Source of the DNA: Nitrospirota bacterium
GTDB taxonomy: Bacteria > Nitrospirota > Thermodesulfovibrionia > Thermodesulfovibrionales > JdFR-88
DNA: 64,000 bases
Direction of reading: 5' to 3'
NCBI GenBank assembly: GCA_021840255.1
Contig: JAKBYX010000002.1
Span: forward strand, 186,859 to 250,858
The notes below the pieces were generated by a model, which saw only the letters and a program-made list of their open reading frames with translations, made no database searches and had not been told where the DNA came from. Position numbers and translations under genes: made by a program. Shown one piece after another: positions 33,770 through 42,335 of this stretch. Numbering within the stretch: the stretch's first letter is position 1; each line of letters begins with the position of its first letter.

Positions 33770-34507
33770 TTGGGCCCCGGCAATGGATGGCAGACGGGGT
33801 TGCAGATGGAGTTGCAAATGAAGGGCGGCAGGCCCCCTTTTTTGATCGGCATATGCGGGGCAGGCAGCGGTTCCGGAAAGACCAACATGGCCCAGGAACT
33901 CCTGAGAAGGTCCGTGGAAGGCGGCATCGAGGAAGAAAAGAAAAAGCCGCCGCAGGATGAAAAAACCCCTCCGGCCCAGCAGGGCGGAGCCCGCACGATA
34001 AATAACTGCACTTCCAGCCCGGAGGGCAACTCCCGATCGATCAGAGGCCCCTGGGGGGGCATCAAGTTCACAAAAACCGGTCTCTATACCTCTGTCATAA
34101 CCGATACCGATGTCCTGCTTGAAGAAGGTAAAGATACTGCCAGGGTGCTTAAGGCAGGGGCCCGCAGGGCGGTCTGGATCTGCAGTCCCGGCGGGGCGGA
34201 CCTTGAGGAGGCCCTTTCCATGGCACTGGGCGAGCTGCATGAGTGCGGAGTGGTTGTAGTGGAAGGCAACAGCGCCGTTGAGCTTTTAAAGCCCGATATT
34301 GTAATATTTATGAGCGGCCCGTTTTTTAAAAGCGGGGCGGAAACCGCCCTGCGCGAAGCCGATATAGTGTTCAGGCCCGAGGGGGCAATGCTCCCGGCCG
34401 GGGCGGGCGCCATTAAAAAAGGCGCGGTTTTCTGCGGCAGCCTGCAGTTGTGCGCCGGTGAAGTTTTTAAACGTATGGCCGAAAGAGAGGGGAAGGGGAC
34501 TGCTTAA
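33770..34507 (+). CDS. MobB-like P-loop NTPase
   Basis: The protein has a Walker A motif GAGSGSGKTNMA near residue 30, then 'YTSVITDTDVLLEEGKDTARVLKAGARRAVWI' and 'VVVVEGNSAVELLKPDIVIFMSG'. These match the MobB-like group of small GTPases linked to molybdenum cofactor maturation. A Pro/Lys/Gln-rich low-complexity insertion of about 45 residues separates Walker A from the rest. The start is uncertain: TTG 33770 gives the longest frame, while ATG 33806 and ATG 33818 are in phase. No other molybdopterin gene is adjacent, although the window encodes a molybdopterin-fold NuoG-like subunit. Confidence 0.65.
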   Translation: MGPGNGWQTGLQMELQMKGGRPPFLIGICGAGSGSGKTNMAQELLRRSVEGGIEEEKKKPPQDEKTPPAQQGGARTINNCTSSPEGNSRSIRGPWGGIKFTKTGLYTSVITDTDVLLEEGKDTARVLKAGARRAVWICSPGGADLEEALSMALGELHECGVVVVEGNSAVELLKPDIVIFMSGPFFKSGAETALREADIVFRPEGAMLPAGAGAIKKGAVFCGSLQLCAGEVFKRMAEREGKGTA

Positions 34508-34639
34508 ACATATCCAGATGCCGTATTTGTCCGGCACAATGTCCGTCACAGGGGGCGCCCGGCGGCCTTCAGGGCGAATGGTCCGCGGCCTTCTTGTTTT
34601 TTTATTTTCCAAGCAGGGTAAAGAAAAACAGTTGAAATA

Positions 34640-35458
34640 TTGATGGGGGCCATTACATTTGACATAAGTCTCGCTTTTTACTTCTTTGCGATGCTTTTCG
34701 CCGTCCTGGACCTCTCAAAGAGCACGAAGACCTTTCCAAAGCTCATGCTGATATCGGCCTTTATCGGTTTTGGTTTTCAGACGGTTTATATTTTTTACGA
34801 GGGATTTTCCCTGGGGCATGTCCCTTTCGTAAACCCGCACGAGGCGACCTCTTTTTTTGCCTGGTGCATATTCCTGCTGTTCTTTATTCTTGAGTACCGT
34901 TACAAGGTCGGGCTTCTTGGCGCTTTCATAACGCCCATGGCCTTTCTCCTTATGTTCGTTTCTTTCCTCCTGCCTTCGGAGTTGAAGCCGCTTTCCCCAG
35001 TGCTCAGGAGCCAGTGGCTGGGCGTGCACACGGTCTTTGCGTTCCTGGCGAACGCGGCCTTCGCAATGGCGGCCGGGGTTGGGTTCATGTACCTGGTCCA
35101 GGAGCATTATGTGAAGAGCAAACGGCTTGGCGGGCTGTTTTCCAGGCTGCCCTCTCTTCATGTGCTTGACGAGATAAATTACCGGCTTGTTACGGTAGGG
35201 TTTCCACTGTTTACGGTCGCGATAATAAGCGGCTCCATCTGGGCCGATAACGCCTGGGGCAGCTATATAAGCTGGGACCCAAGGCAGATATGGGCCCTGG
35301 TAACATGGCTTATATTCGGCATCGTCCTGCACGCCAGGCTCCAGAGGGGCTGGCGCGGAAAGAGGGCGGCCGCCCTTTCCATACTGGGCTTTCTCACTAT
35401 CATAGGTGCTTTTGCCGGGCTGGCGCTTCTGCAGAAAGGTCAGCATGTTTTTCTATGA
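34640..35458 (+). CDS. ccsA: Cytochrome c biogenesis protein CcsA/CcsB (HemX-like)
   Basis: A 272-residue membrane protein with about eight hydrophobic segments. It has the haem-handling motif 'WGSYISWDPRQIWALVTWLIF', a variant of the WWD domain, and conserved histidines (NPHEATSFFAW, LGVHTVFAF). Such proteins export or bind haem for cytochrome c assembly. It directly precedes hemA and hemC, an arrangement where the gene is also called hemX and can affect HemA levels. TTG 34640 and ATG 34643 are both possible starts. Confidence 0.85.
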   Translation: MMGAITFDISLAFYFFAMLFAVLDLSKSTKTFPKLMLISAFIGFGFQTVYIFYEGFSLGHVPFVNPHEATSFFAWCIFLLFFILEYRYKVGLLGAFITPMAFLLMFVSFLLPSELKPLSPVLRSQWLGVHTVFAFLANAAFAMAAGVGFMYLVQEHYVKSKRLGGLFSRLPSLHVLDEINYRLVTVGFPLFTVAIISGSIWADNAWGSYISWDPRQIWALVTWLIFGIVLHARLQRGWRGKRAAALSILGFLTIIGAFAGLALLQKGQHVFL

Positions 35459-35470
35459 GGGCACCCTTGC

Positions 35471-36730
35471 ATGAAGGTTCTTGTAGCGGGGCTGAACCAC
35501 AAGAGCGCTGACGTAGAGGTAAGGGAAAAGCTGGCCTTTACCGGGGAAAAGCTGGAGCAGGGCCTTGGCGCGCTGCTGGCGTTGCCCCATGTGAGGGAGG
35601 CCATGATAATCTCCACCTGCAACCGGGTAGAGATATACATGGGCGTCGAGGATCCCGGGGAAGCCACGCGCCAGGTAAAGCATTTCATAAGCGATTTTCA
35701 TTCAATACCCGAAGGCCTTTTGGACAAGGCCCTTTATTTCCACACGGATTCAGCGGCCGTCAGGCACATATTCCGCGTGGCCTCAAGCCTGGACTCCATG
35801 GTTGTCGGAGAGCCGCAGATATTGGGGCAGGTCAAGGAATCCTTCCATTTGGCCCTGGACAAAAAGGCCACCGGCGTGCTCATGAACAAGCTCATGAAAA
35901 AGGCCATCTCCGTGGCCAAGCGGGTGCGCACCGAGACCGGGGTGGCCGAAAACGCCGTATCCATAAGTTTTGCCGCCGTTGAGCTGGCCAGGAAGATATT
36001 CAACGACCTTGTGGACAAGTCTGTTCTCCTGCTTGGCGCGGGGGAGATGGCCGAGCTGGCCGCGCGGCACCTGATGAACAACGGGGTAAAGGAGATAGTG
36101 GTCGCCAACCGGACCCTTGAAAGGGGATGCGAACTGGCGCAGGACTTCAAGGGAAGGGCTGTCCCTTTCTCCAGCTTCAAGGAGGAGATGGTCCATTCGG
36201 ACATAGTGCTATGCTCCACCGGGGCTCCAAATTACGTGGTCTTCAAGCAGGACCTCCATAATATAATGAAGGAGCGCAAGCAGCGGCCCGTCTTCCTGAT
36301 AGACATATCGGTGCCAAGGAATATCGACCCCAAGATAAACGGGCTGGAGAACGTCTATCTGTACGATGTGGACGACCTCCAGGGGGTTGTGGACTCCAAC
36401 AGGCACGAGCGCAACAAGGAGGCCCAGAAGGCCGAGGACATTATAGGAAGCGAGGTCGAGGTCTTTGAGCGATGGGTTGCGTCTCTTCAGAGCATTCCCA
36501 CCGTGGTGGCGCTGAGGCAGAGGGCCCAGGGGATAAGCGAGGCGGAGCTTGAGAGGCTCTTTAACCGGTTAAGCCTTGATGAGAAGCAGCAGGGGGCTGT
36601 GCGGCAGATGGCGCAGGCCATCGTGAACAAGCTTATCCATTCCCCTACCGCCGCCCTCAAGGAGGACGTTGAAGACCGGGACCAGCTCATAGCCATGATT
36701 AGAAAACTATACGATCTTAACGGAGACTGA
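35471..36730 (+). CDS. hemA: Glutamyl-tRNA reductase
   Basis: First committed step of the C5 tetrapyrrole pathway. Family motifs are 'GLNHKSADVEVREKLAF', 'IISTCNRVEIY' with the active-site cysteine (about residue 50), 'VASSLDSMVVGEPQILGQVKESF', the NADPH-binding 'VLLLGAGEMAELAARHL' and a C-terminal dimerisation helix. At 419 residues it has the usual size. It lies 12 bp after ccsA and abuts hemC (stop and ATG adjacent), so the three form an operon. Confidence 0.97.
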   Translation: MKVLVAGLNHKSADVEVREKLAFTGEKLEQGLGALLALPHVREAMIISTCNRVEIYMGVEDPGEATRQVKHFISDFHSIPEGLLDKALYFHTDSAAVRHIFRVASSLDSMVVGEPQILGQVKESFHLALDKKATGVLMNKLMKKAISVAKRVRTETGVAENAVSISFAAVELARKIFNDLVDKSVLLLGAGEMAELAARHLMNNGVKEIVVANRTLERGCELAQDFKGRAVPFSSFKEEMVHSDIVLCSTGAPNYVVFKQDLHNIMKERKQRPVFLIDISVPRNIDPKINGLENVYLYDVDDLQGVVDSNRHERNKEAQKAEDIIGSEVEVFERWVASLQSIPTVVALRQRAQGISEAELERLFNRLSLDEKQQGAVRQMAQAIVNKLIHSPTAALKEDVEDRDQLIAMIRKLYDLNGD

Positions 36731-37705
36731 ATGAAAAAGAAAAAGCTGGTCATAGGAACACGCGGCAGTAAACTTGCCCTCTGGCAGGCCCGGTGGGTGG
36801 AGTCCGAGCTTAAGAAACTGGAGCCGTCCCTTGAGATTGAGCTTAATATCATAAAAACGACCGGAGACAAGATACTGGACGTGGCGCTTGCGCAGGTTGG
36901 GGGCAAGGGGCTTTTCGTAAAGGAGATAGAGGAGGCGCTGCTTGAGCGGCGGGCGGACATCGCCGTGCACAGCATGAAGGACGTGCCGACCGAACTGCCC
37001 TGTGAACTGCACCTGGGGGCGATCTGCAAGAGGGAAAATCCGGGAGACGCCTTTGTAGGCAGGAACGGGGCCGCAGGAAAACTGGCTGATCTGCCCAAGG
37101 GCGCACACATAGGCACAAGCAGCCTGCGGCGCACCTGCCAGTTGCTTAAGGCAAGGCCTGACTTGAAGATAAGCAGCCTGAGGGGAAACCTGGACACAAG
37201 GCTTAGAAAGCTGGACGAGGGGGAATACGATGCCATCATCCTTGCCGTTGCCGGGATGAAGAGGCTTGGATTTGAGGGCAGGATCACGGAAGCCATACCG
37301 CCTGACGCCATGCTTCCAGCCATAGGGCAGGGGGCAGTGGGCATAGAGTGCAGGCGTGAAGACCCTTGGATAAACGGGCTTGTTTCCCGCCTGAACCACC
37401 ATGAGACCTCCGTAGCCGTCAGGGCGGAAAGGGCTTTTCTTTTAAGGCTTGAAGGCGGCTGCCAGGTGCCGATAGCTGCATACGCCAGGTTCGATTCCGC
37501 CGGGAAGAAGCTACTGATGGACGGCCTTGTGGGAGACCCATCCGGCTCAAAGACGCTAAGGGAGAGCATCGAGGGCGACCCGGCGGACGCGGAAAACCTT
37601 GGGGTAAGGCTCGCCGAATCCCTGATAAAACAGGGGGCGGGCGAGATACTGGCGCGCGTTTACGGAAAAGAGATCCCCCCCGTGGAAAACGATATCGCTA
37701 CATAG
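36731..37705 (+). CDS. hemC: Porphobilinogen deaminase (hydroxymethylbilane synthase)
   Basis: HemC polymerises four porphobilinogens. It opens 'LVIGTRGSKLALWQA', then 'GKGLFVKEIEEAL', 'AVHSMKDVPTELP', 'GTSSLRRTCQLL' and 'ERAFLLRLEGGCQVPIAAYA', where the cysteine binds the dipyrromethane cofactor. Length 324 is slightly above the family average. It follows hemA directly and shares TAGTG with nadD. Confidence 0.97.
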   Translation: MKKKKLVIGTRGSKLALWQARWVESELKKLEPSLEIELNIIKTTGDKILDVALAQVGGKGLFVKEIEEALLERRADIAVHSMKDVPTELPCELHLGAICKRENPGDAFVGRNGAAGKLADLPKGAHIGTSSLRRTCQLLKARPDLKISSLRGNLDTRLRKLDEGEYDAIILAVAGMKRLGFEGRITEAIPPDAMLPAIGQGAVGIECRREDPWINGLVSRLNHHETSVAVRAERAFLLRLEGGCQVPIAAYARFDSAGKKLLMDGLVGDPSGSKTLRESIEGDPADAENLGVRLAESLIKQGAGEILARVYGKEIPPVENDIAT

Positions 37706-38448
37706 TGAAGAGGGATAGGCAAAAAGAGCAAAGAGGTCAAACAAGGTATAAAAGGAAGAAAGAACAAAAACTCTCAGGCATCGGGATAATGGGGGGTACC
37801 TTCAATCCCGTGCATAATGCCCACCTGAGAGTGGCCGAAGAAGTAAGAGAGACACTGGGGCTTGAAAAGGTGCTCTTTGTTCCAGCTGGAACCCCGCCGC
37901 TCAAGAGCGGCGCTGGGCTGGCCCCGGCGCGCAAGAGGCTCGAAATGGTGAGGCTGGCCGTGGCGGGCAACCCCTTCTTTGAGGTCTCTGACCTTGAATG
38001 CCGGAAATCCGGCCCCTCTTACACTGTAAACACCCTTGAGAAGCTCTCGGATGAGTACCCGGACAAGAGGCTTTATTTCATCACGGGAGCCGATGTTTTT
38101 CTGGACCTTCATCTTTGGTGGAGGCCGGAGAGGCTCATTGAGCTTGCTGATTTCGCGGTGGTGTCCCGCCCCGGATACCCCTTTGCCGGGATACTCGATT
38201 CGCCTTTCGTCCTGAAGGACAGATGGCTGGCGAATAAGAAAAAGGAACTGGCTGCCCTCGACGAAGGGAAAAAGGCCGCTGTCAGGCTCAGGCTTTCGGG
38301 CGGCAGGGCCCTGCATCTTCTAAGGGTGGCCCCGCTGGGCATTTCGGCAAAACATATCAGGGCACTGTTGGCAGCGGGCAGAAGCGCCAGATACCTGTTG
38401 CCAGAACATGTCCTATCTTTTATAATTCAGAACAAAATAAAATTTTGA
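37705..38448 (+). CDS. nadD: Nicotinate-nucleotide adenylyltransferase
   Basis: NadD adenylates nicotinate mononucleotide in NAD synthesis. The nucleotidyltransferase core is clear: 'GIMGGTFNPVHNAHLRVAEE', 'FVPAGTPPLKS', 'YTVNTLEKL', 'ITGADVFLDLHLWW' and 'ISAKHIRALLAAGRSARYLLPE' carrying the ISSTxxR-like motif. The GTG start overlaps the hemC stop. The first 24 residues form a Lys/Gln-rich tail absent from typical NadD, so the true start may be later or the tail may be a lineage-specific low-complexity insertion. Confidence 0.92.
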   Translation: MKRDRQKEQRGQTRYKRKKEQKLSGIGIMGGTFNPVHNAHLRVAEEVRETLGLEKVLFVPAGTPPLKSGAGLAPARKRLEMVRLAVAGNPFFEVSDLECRKSGPSYTVNTLEKLSDEYPDKRLYFITGADVFLDLHLWWRPERLIELADFAVVSRPGYPFAGILDSPFVLKDRWLANKKKELAALDEGKKAAVRLRLSGGRALHLLRVAPLGISAKHIRALLAAGRSARYLLPEHVLSFIIQNKIKF

Positions 38449-38522
38449 TTTTTCAAAAAAACAAAAAAAACAAAAAGATCCAGATTCAAAAAAAATTAAA
38501 AATTTCAAGGCGGGGTCATTTT

Positions 38523-38933
38523 TTGCCACAGGACAAAAATAAAAAAACCGGTCTGGACAGCAAGGGAAGGGCGCTTCTCATAGCGGGACTCGCCAGGGAC
38601 AAACAGGCCTCTGGTGTGGCTGTGCTCCAAATGGAGGGACTTACCTCCTTTACCGACTATTTCGTTATCTGCTCCGGGTCCAGCACCACCCAGGTAAGGA
38701 CCATCTCCGATTATATTGTGGAGACCCTCAAGGCAAAGGGCATAAGGCCCATGGGGCTGGAAGGGGTTTCAAACGCCAAATGGGTGCTCATCGATTTTGG
38801 AGACGTGGTGGTCCATATCTTCGAGGAAGAGACCAGGGCTTTTTACGAGCTTGAAAAGCTCTGGATGGATGCGCCGCATCTTGAGGCACCCTCCCTCTCT
38901 GAAGACGCTCAGGCAGAGAAAGAGGAAGAATGA
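38523..38933 (+). CDS. rsfS: Ribosomal silencing factor RsfS
   Basis: RsfS binds L14 and blocks subunit joining in stationary phase. The core 'GVAVLQMEGLTSFTDYFVICSGSSTTQVRTISDYIV' and 'WVLIDFGDVVVHIFEEETRAFYELEKLW' is complete. The frame is open back to a TTG at 38445 through a poly-Lys/Asn/Gln stretch from an A-rich tract. I chose TTG 38523, which follows AAGGCGGGG. It lies between nadD and rlmH, the classical order, and overlaps rlmH by four bases. Confidence 0.92.
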   Translation: MPQDKNKKTGLDSKGRALLIAGLARDKQASGVAVLQMEGLTSFTDYFVICSGSSTTQVRTISDYIVETLKAKGIRPMGLEGVSNAKWVLIDFGDVVVHIFEEETRAFYELEKLWMDAPHLEAPSLSEDAQAEKEEE

Positions 38934-39385
38934 AAATAAGCGTCTTATGGGTGGGCAGAACTAAGGAAAAGTTTATAAAAGAGGCGATAAAGAAGTATAT
39001 TAAAGACATCCAGACGATGGCGGGCATAGAGATCGTAGAGGTAAAAGAGGGGAAAGGCGCTTTTTCTGAAAACCGGAAACCGGCGGCCGTCCTGTTTGAA
39101 GAAGGCGGAAGGATACTGAGGCAGGCTGGCGATTTCATTTTGCTGGATGATGCGGGGAAGATGATGAGTTCCATGGAATTTTCCGGGTTGCTGAGAGACA
39201 AAAGTTCCTGCAGGTTTGTGCTGGGCGGGCCTTACGGGGTTTCCCCCCAGGTGAAGGAGGCCGCCTCCATGAGGCTTTCCCTTTCGCCCATGACATTCCC
39301 GCACGAACTGGCCAGGGTGATCCTTCTGGAACAGGTATACAGGGGGCTCAGCATTATAAAAGGCAAGGGGTATCATCACGCATAG
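38930..39385 (+). CDS. rlmH: 23S rRNA (pseudouridine1915-N3)-methyltransferase
   Basis: RlmH is a SPOUT methyltransferase acting on helix 69 of the assembled ribosome. The 151-residue protein has 'ILLDDAGKMMSSMEFSGLL', 'FVLGGPYGVSPQVKEAA' (SAM-binding knot) and the C-terminal 'HELARVILLEQVYRGLSIIKGKGYHH'. It overlaps rsfS by four bases and is followed after three bases by the LapB-like gene. Confidence 0.96.
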   Translation: MKISVLWVGRTKEKFIKEAIKKYIKDIQTMAGIEIVEVKEGKGAFSENRKPAAVLFEEGGRILRQAGDFILLDDAGKMMSSMEFSGLLRDKSSCRFVLGGPYGVSPQVKEAASMRLSLSPMTFPHELARVILLEQVYRGLSIIKGKGYHHA

Positions 39386-39388
39386 GGT

Positions 39389-40690
39389 ATGACCAAGATA
39401 GCCGTTTTCATACTGACGATTTTTTTTGCCCTCGTGGCGCTGTTTTCCATCTACAACTACGACACGACCATGATACATGTGCCGTTTTCGGGCATATATT
39501 CAGTGCCGAAGATAGGACTGATACTTTTCTCCGTTATCTCCGGGGTGTTCCTTATGCTAACCCTGGTGGCCCTGAGGGACACAAAGCGTTTCATTGACAA
39601 CTACAGGCATGTAAAGAGGCAGAAAAAAGAGGAGTGGCTGGAGGGGCTTTATTCAAAGGCCATAAACCAAATACTCGCCAACAACAGGGAAGAGGCGAAA
39701 GAGATACTGGAGACCATACTGGGTGAGGCCCCGGAGCACACGGATGCCCTTTTAAGGATGGGAGACATATACTCTTTTTCCGGCCAGCACGAAAAGGCGG
39801 CGGAATATTACAAGCGGGCCTTGGGTGCTTCAGGGGGCAGGAGCATGGAGGCGCTTCTGCTGCTTGAGCAGGAAATGGAGGCCCTCTCCATGTGGGACAG
39901 CGCCCTGAATTACGCAGAGGAAATACTGGAGCTGGACCCGGACAACCTTTCCGCACTGGAAAGCAAGCGTTCCATACTGGAGAAGATCGAGCGCTGGCCG
40001 GACCTGGTGGAGGTCCAGAAAGCGATACTGAAACTTGAGCACCTGCCGGACCGCAAGGCCGAGGAGTCGAGGCTCAGCGGCTACAGATATGAGCATGCAA
40101 GGCAGCTCCTGGAGGCCAACGACCTCGACCGGTCAGGCAAGCTGTTCCGCATGGTCCTTAAGTACGAGAAGGAGTTCATCCCCTCCTATCTAGGGGCGGC
40201 CGAGGTGTTGCTGGGCCAGGGAGAAGACGAGCAGGCGGTGGAATTCCTTGAGCGGGGCTACGCCCAGGCTGGTTCGGTCATCCTGCTGGCCAGGCTTGAG
40301 GACCTGCTTATAAACAAAGGGGAACCCGAACGAATAATAAAGCTGTATCAAAACGCGCTGAACGGCAGTCCTAACGATTCCGTGCTCAGGTTCCTCATGG
40401 GAAAGCTGTATTACCGCCTGGAGATGATAGATGACGCCCTCGACTGCCTTAAAGGGTTTGATTCCGCGGACAACTTTCCTTCGGTCTGCCGCCTCTTAGG
40501 GGAGCTCTATATGAGGCGGGAGCGCTATGAAAAGGCAGCCCGCGCCTTCAGGAAGGCCGCCGACCCAGGCAAGCTTTTTTATTGCTGCAGCTCTTGCGGG
40601 CATCTCTCCGCAGAATGGGCGGGCAGGTGCCCCGGATGCGGTAAATGGAACTCCTACAGGTTTGATATCTATGGAAGAAGCAAGCTTTAA
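39389..40690 (+). CDS. LapA-LapB-like fusion with C-terminal zinc ribbon
   Basis: The N-terminal 70 residues contain two membrane helices around 'FSIYNYDTTMIHVPFSG', matching LapA (DUF1049). A long array of TPR-like helices (about residues 85-395) follows as in LapB. The C-terminal 'YCCSSCGHLSAEWAGRCPGCGKWNSY' is the rubredoxin-type metal ribbon of LapB. In enterobacteria LapA and LapB are separate proteins controlling LPS synthesis through FtsH and LpxC; here they are one polypeptide. The frame is continuous. It overlaps the RNase P gene by 20 bp. Confidence 0.82.
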   Translation: MTKIAVFILTIFFALVALFSIYNYDTTMIHVPFSGIYSVPKIGLILFSVISGVFLMLTLVALRDTKRFIDNYRHVKRQKKEEWLEGLYSKAINQILANNREEAKEILETILGEAPEHTDALLRMGDIYSFSGQHEKAAEYYKRALGASGGRSMEALLLLEQEMEALSMWDSALNYAEEILELDPDNLSALESKRSILEKIERWPDLVEVQKAILKLEHLPDRKAEESRLSGYRYEHARQLLEANDLDRSGKLFRMVLKYEKEFIPSYLGAAEVLLGQGEDEQAVEFLERGYAQAGSVILLARLEDLLINKGEPERIIKLYQNALNGSPNDSVLRFLMGKLYYRLEMIDDALDCLKGFDSADNFPSVCRLLGELYMRRERYEKAARAFRKAADPGKLFYCCSSCGHLSAEWAGRCPGCGKWNSYRFDIYGRSKL

Positions 40691-41309
40691 AAAGGGCGCC
40701 GTCGTCCTGGACACAAGCCTCTTTGTGAACCCGGACGTAAGGCGCAGCTTCGGACCCAATCCCACGGCGGCTCTTGAGAACTTCCTTGAGCTTGCGGCGC
40801 AGGCGACGGCGTTTGAATTTTATATGCCGCCTTCCATCTTCAATGAGCTCAGGAATTTTATCGAGCCGGAGAAGATCCCGGGGGAGCTGTTCGTTTATCT
40901 GCACCAGAAATCTCCCAGGAAATTGGAGCTCACTACCCCCGCCTACCTGCTTTATGAGCTGGTGGAGGACATCCGGGAACGCGTGAACCGGGGGTTGAGG
41001 CTGGCCGAACGCGCGGCCAGGAACCCGGAGGGCAGAGAGGTAGATGAAATAGTGCAGGACTTGAGGCGCAAATACCGCGAGGCCCTGCGCGAGGGGATAA
41101 TAGACAGCAAAGAGGACGTGGACCTGGTGCTTCTGGCCATGGAGCTTAATGCGCTCCTGGTGTCGGCTGACCAGGGGATAATCAAATGGGCGGACAAGCT
41201 GGGGATAAAATGGCTGGTGCCCGAGAAATTCAAGCAGTACATGGATGGCCTCATAAAGAAGACAAAACGCCTCTCCCAAATGGAAGAGGAAGGGGAAAAG
41301 GCCGGTTAA
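40671..41309 (+). CDS. RNA-free ribonuclease P (HARP family, PIN domain)
   Basis: The 212-residue protein belongs to the family once called 'RNA ligase partner', whose Aquifex member Aq_880 is a protein-only RNase P that trims tRNA 5' leaders. Family motifs are present in order: 'VVLDTSLFVNPDVRRSFG' (first catalytic Asp), 'FYMPPSIFNELRNFI', 'KSPRKLELTTPAYLLYELVEDIRERVNRGLRLAE', 'REGIIDSKEDVDLVLLAMEL' (acidic residues) and 'LVSADQGIIKWADKLGIKWL'. I chose ATG 40671, which gives the family length; the frame extends upstream through LapB-like sequence in another phase. It is the last gene of the cluster. Confidence 0.88.
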   Translation: MEEASFKKGAVVLDTSLFVNPDVRRSFGPNPTAALENFLELAAQATAFEFYMPPSIFNELRNFIEPEKIPGELFVYLHQKSPRKLELTTPAYLLYELVEDIRERVNRGLRLAERAARNPEGREVDEIVQDLRRKYREALREGIIDSKEDVDLVLLAMELNALLVSADQGIIKWADKLGIKWLVPEKFKQYMDGLIKKTKRLSQMEEEGEKAG

Positions 41310-41326
41310 GTCCGGTCTTTATTTTT

Positions 41327-41373
41327 TTAAAAAAGAGAGCGGTCTTTTTCTTTTTCGCCGCCCTCTTTTTTTA
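41327..41373 (+). terminator. Intrinsic terminator between convergent genes
   Basis: AAAAAGAGAGCGG and CCGCCCTCTTTTTTT form a stem with one mismatch around a T-rich loop and end in seven T, just after the RNase P gene. The A-rich 5' side gives it some activity in the opposite direction as well. Confidence 0.65.
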
Positions 41374-41392
41374 AGTTTTTTGGGGGATGCCG

Positions 41393-41830
41393 TTACGCTT
41401 CCTGGGCCTTTCTCCAGCCCGCCTCCGCCAGACGGCCCATGCGCCCTATGGCCCACTTCCTGAATTCAAGCACATACCTCTGGCGGTCTTCATTGAGGAG
41501 TTTCAGGAGCTCAGCCTTCTCCGTTGCCGAGTCCTCCACGTCTCCGGGGTAGACGCCCTTCCATGTGCAGTACCCTTCATCAAACAGAAATTCCGGGGTA
41601 ATGCTGCGCCTGGGCAGCCTGGATGAGGCGGCAAACCTGGCTATCTCCATGTCGTAGTCGATGACCCAGCCGTTGTCCGCGATCATTGTTGAGGCATCCA
41701 CGGCCAGGTTGGCGGAACATTCAGGGCAGTAAAGGCCCCTTATTATTTCCACGGGCATCGCGTCGTCTTTCAGGTTAAAGCTTGCCGCGGCCTTTCCGCA
41801 GCTGCAGGCGATCTTATGGTCCAGGCACAT
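41393..41830 (-). CDS. Hypothetical protein with cysteine pairs
   Basis: The 145-residue soluble protein has two short cysteine motifs, IACSCG and YCPECS, that could form one zinc ribbon in its first 40 residues, followed by a helical region (DSATEKAELLKLLNEDRQRYVLEFRKWA). I do not recognise the family. ATG is preceded by AAGGAGG at good distance. It lies 34 bp downstream of the Fur-type gene and is probably cotranscribed with it, which hints at metal or peroxide stress. Confidence 0.65.
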   Translation of the reverse strand: MCLDHKIACSCGKAAASFNLKDDAMPVEIIRGLYCPECSANLAVDASTMIADNGWVIDYDMEIARFAASSRLPRRSITPEFLFDEGYCTWKGVYPGDVEDSATEKAELLKLLNEDRQRYVLEFRKWAIGRMGRLAEAGWRKAQEA

Positions 41831-41864
41831 AACTGGCTACCTCCTTGATGCTTGTTGAATTTTT

Positions 41865-42335
41865 TTATCTCTCTTTCGTGTGTCCCCTTCCCGGTGCGAG
41901 CCGGGGCGCGGTATCTTTGTCTTTGCATTGGGGACAGTACCCGTAGAACTCGATGTGGTTCCCCGTGATCTCGTAGCCAAGGGAATCGGGGACATCCAGA
42001 TCGAACACATGGTCTATGTCGCTTACGCGGCTGCAATCCAGGCAGATAAGATGATGATGGGGCCGCGTGTCCGGGTCATATCGTTTTTTCGCGGGGTCTA
42101 TAGTCAGCTCAAGCAGCTTTCCCTTGTCCCTCAGCGAAGCCAGGGTGTTGTAAACCGTGGCCAGGGACATGCCGGGAAACCGCCTGGATACCGCCCCATA
42201 TATGTCCTCTGCCGAGGGGTGCGCGGTGTTGCCGTCCAGATAGGCCAGTATGGCCATCCTCTGCGGTGTGAGCTTCAGCCCAAGCTCCTTGCAGATATCT
42301 TTTGCCTTTGTTTTTGCTTGTGTCTGTTTCATCAT
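41865..42335 (-). CDS. Fur/PerR family transcriptional regulator
   Basis: The 156-residue regulator has a winged-helix DNA-binding domain ('LKLTPQRMAILAYLDGNTAHPSAEDIYGAV', 'SLATVYNTLASLRDKGKL') and a metal-binding dimerisation domain with the HHH motif (TRPHHHLICLDC) and a second CxxC (YCPQC), giving the structural zinc site. PerR is more likely than Fur given the arrangement and its own operator, but the sensing residues cannot be distinguished with confidence. Its promoter carries a perfect palindrome over the -10, so autoregulation is likely. Confidence 0.88.
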   Translation of the reverse strand: MMKQTQAKTKAKDICKELGLKLTPQRMAILAYLDGNTAHPSAEDIYGAVSRRFPGMSLATVYNTLASLRDKGKLLELTIDPAKKRYDPDTRPHHHLICLDCSRVSDIDHVFDLDVPDSLGYEITGNHIEFYGYCPQCKDKDTAPRLAPGRGHTKER

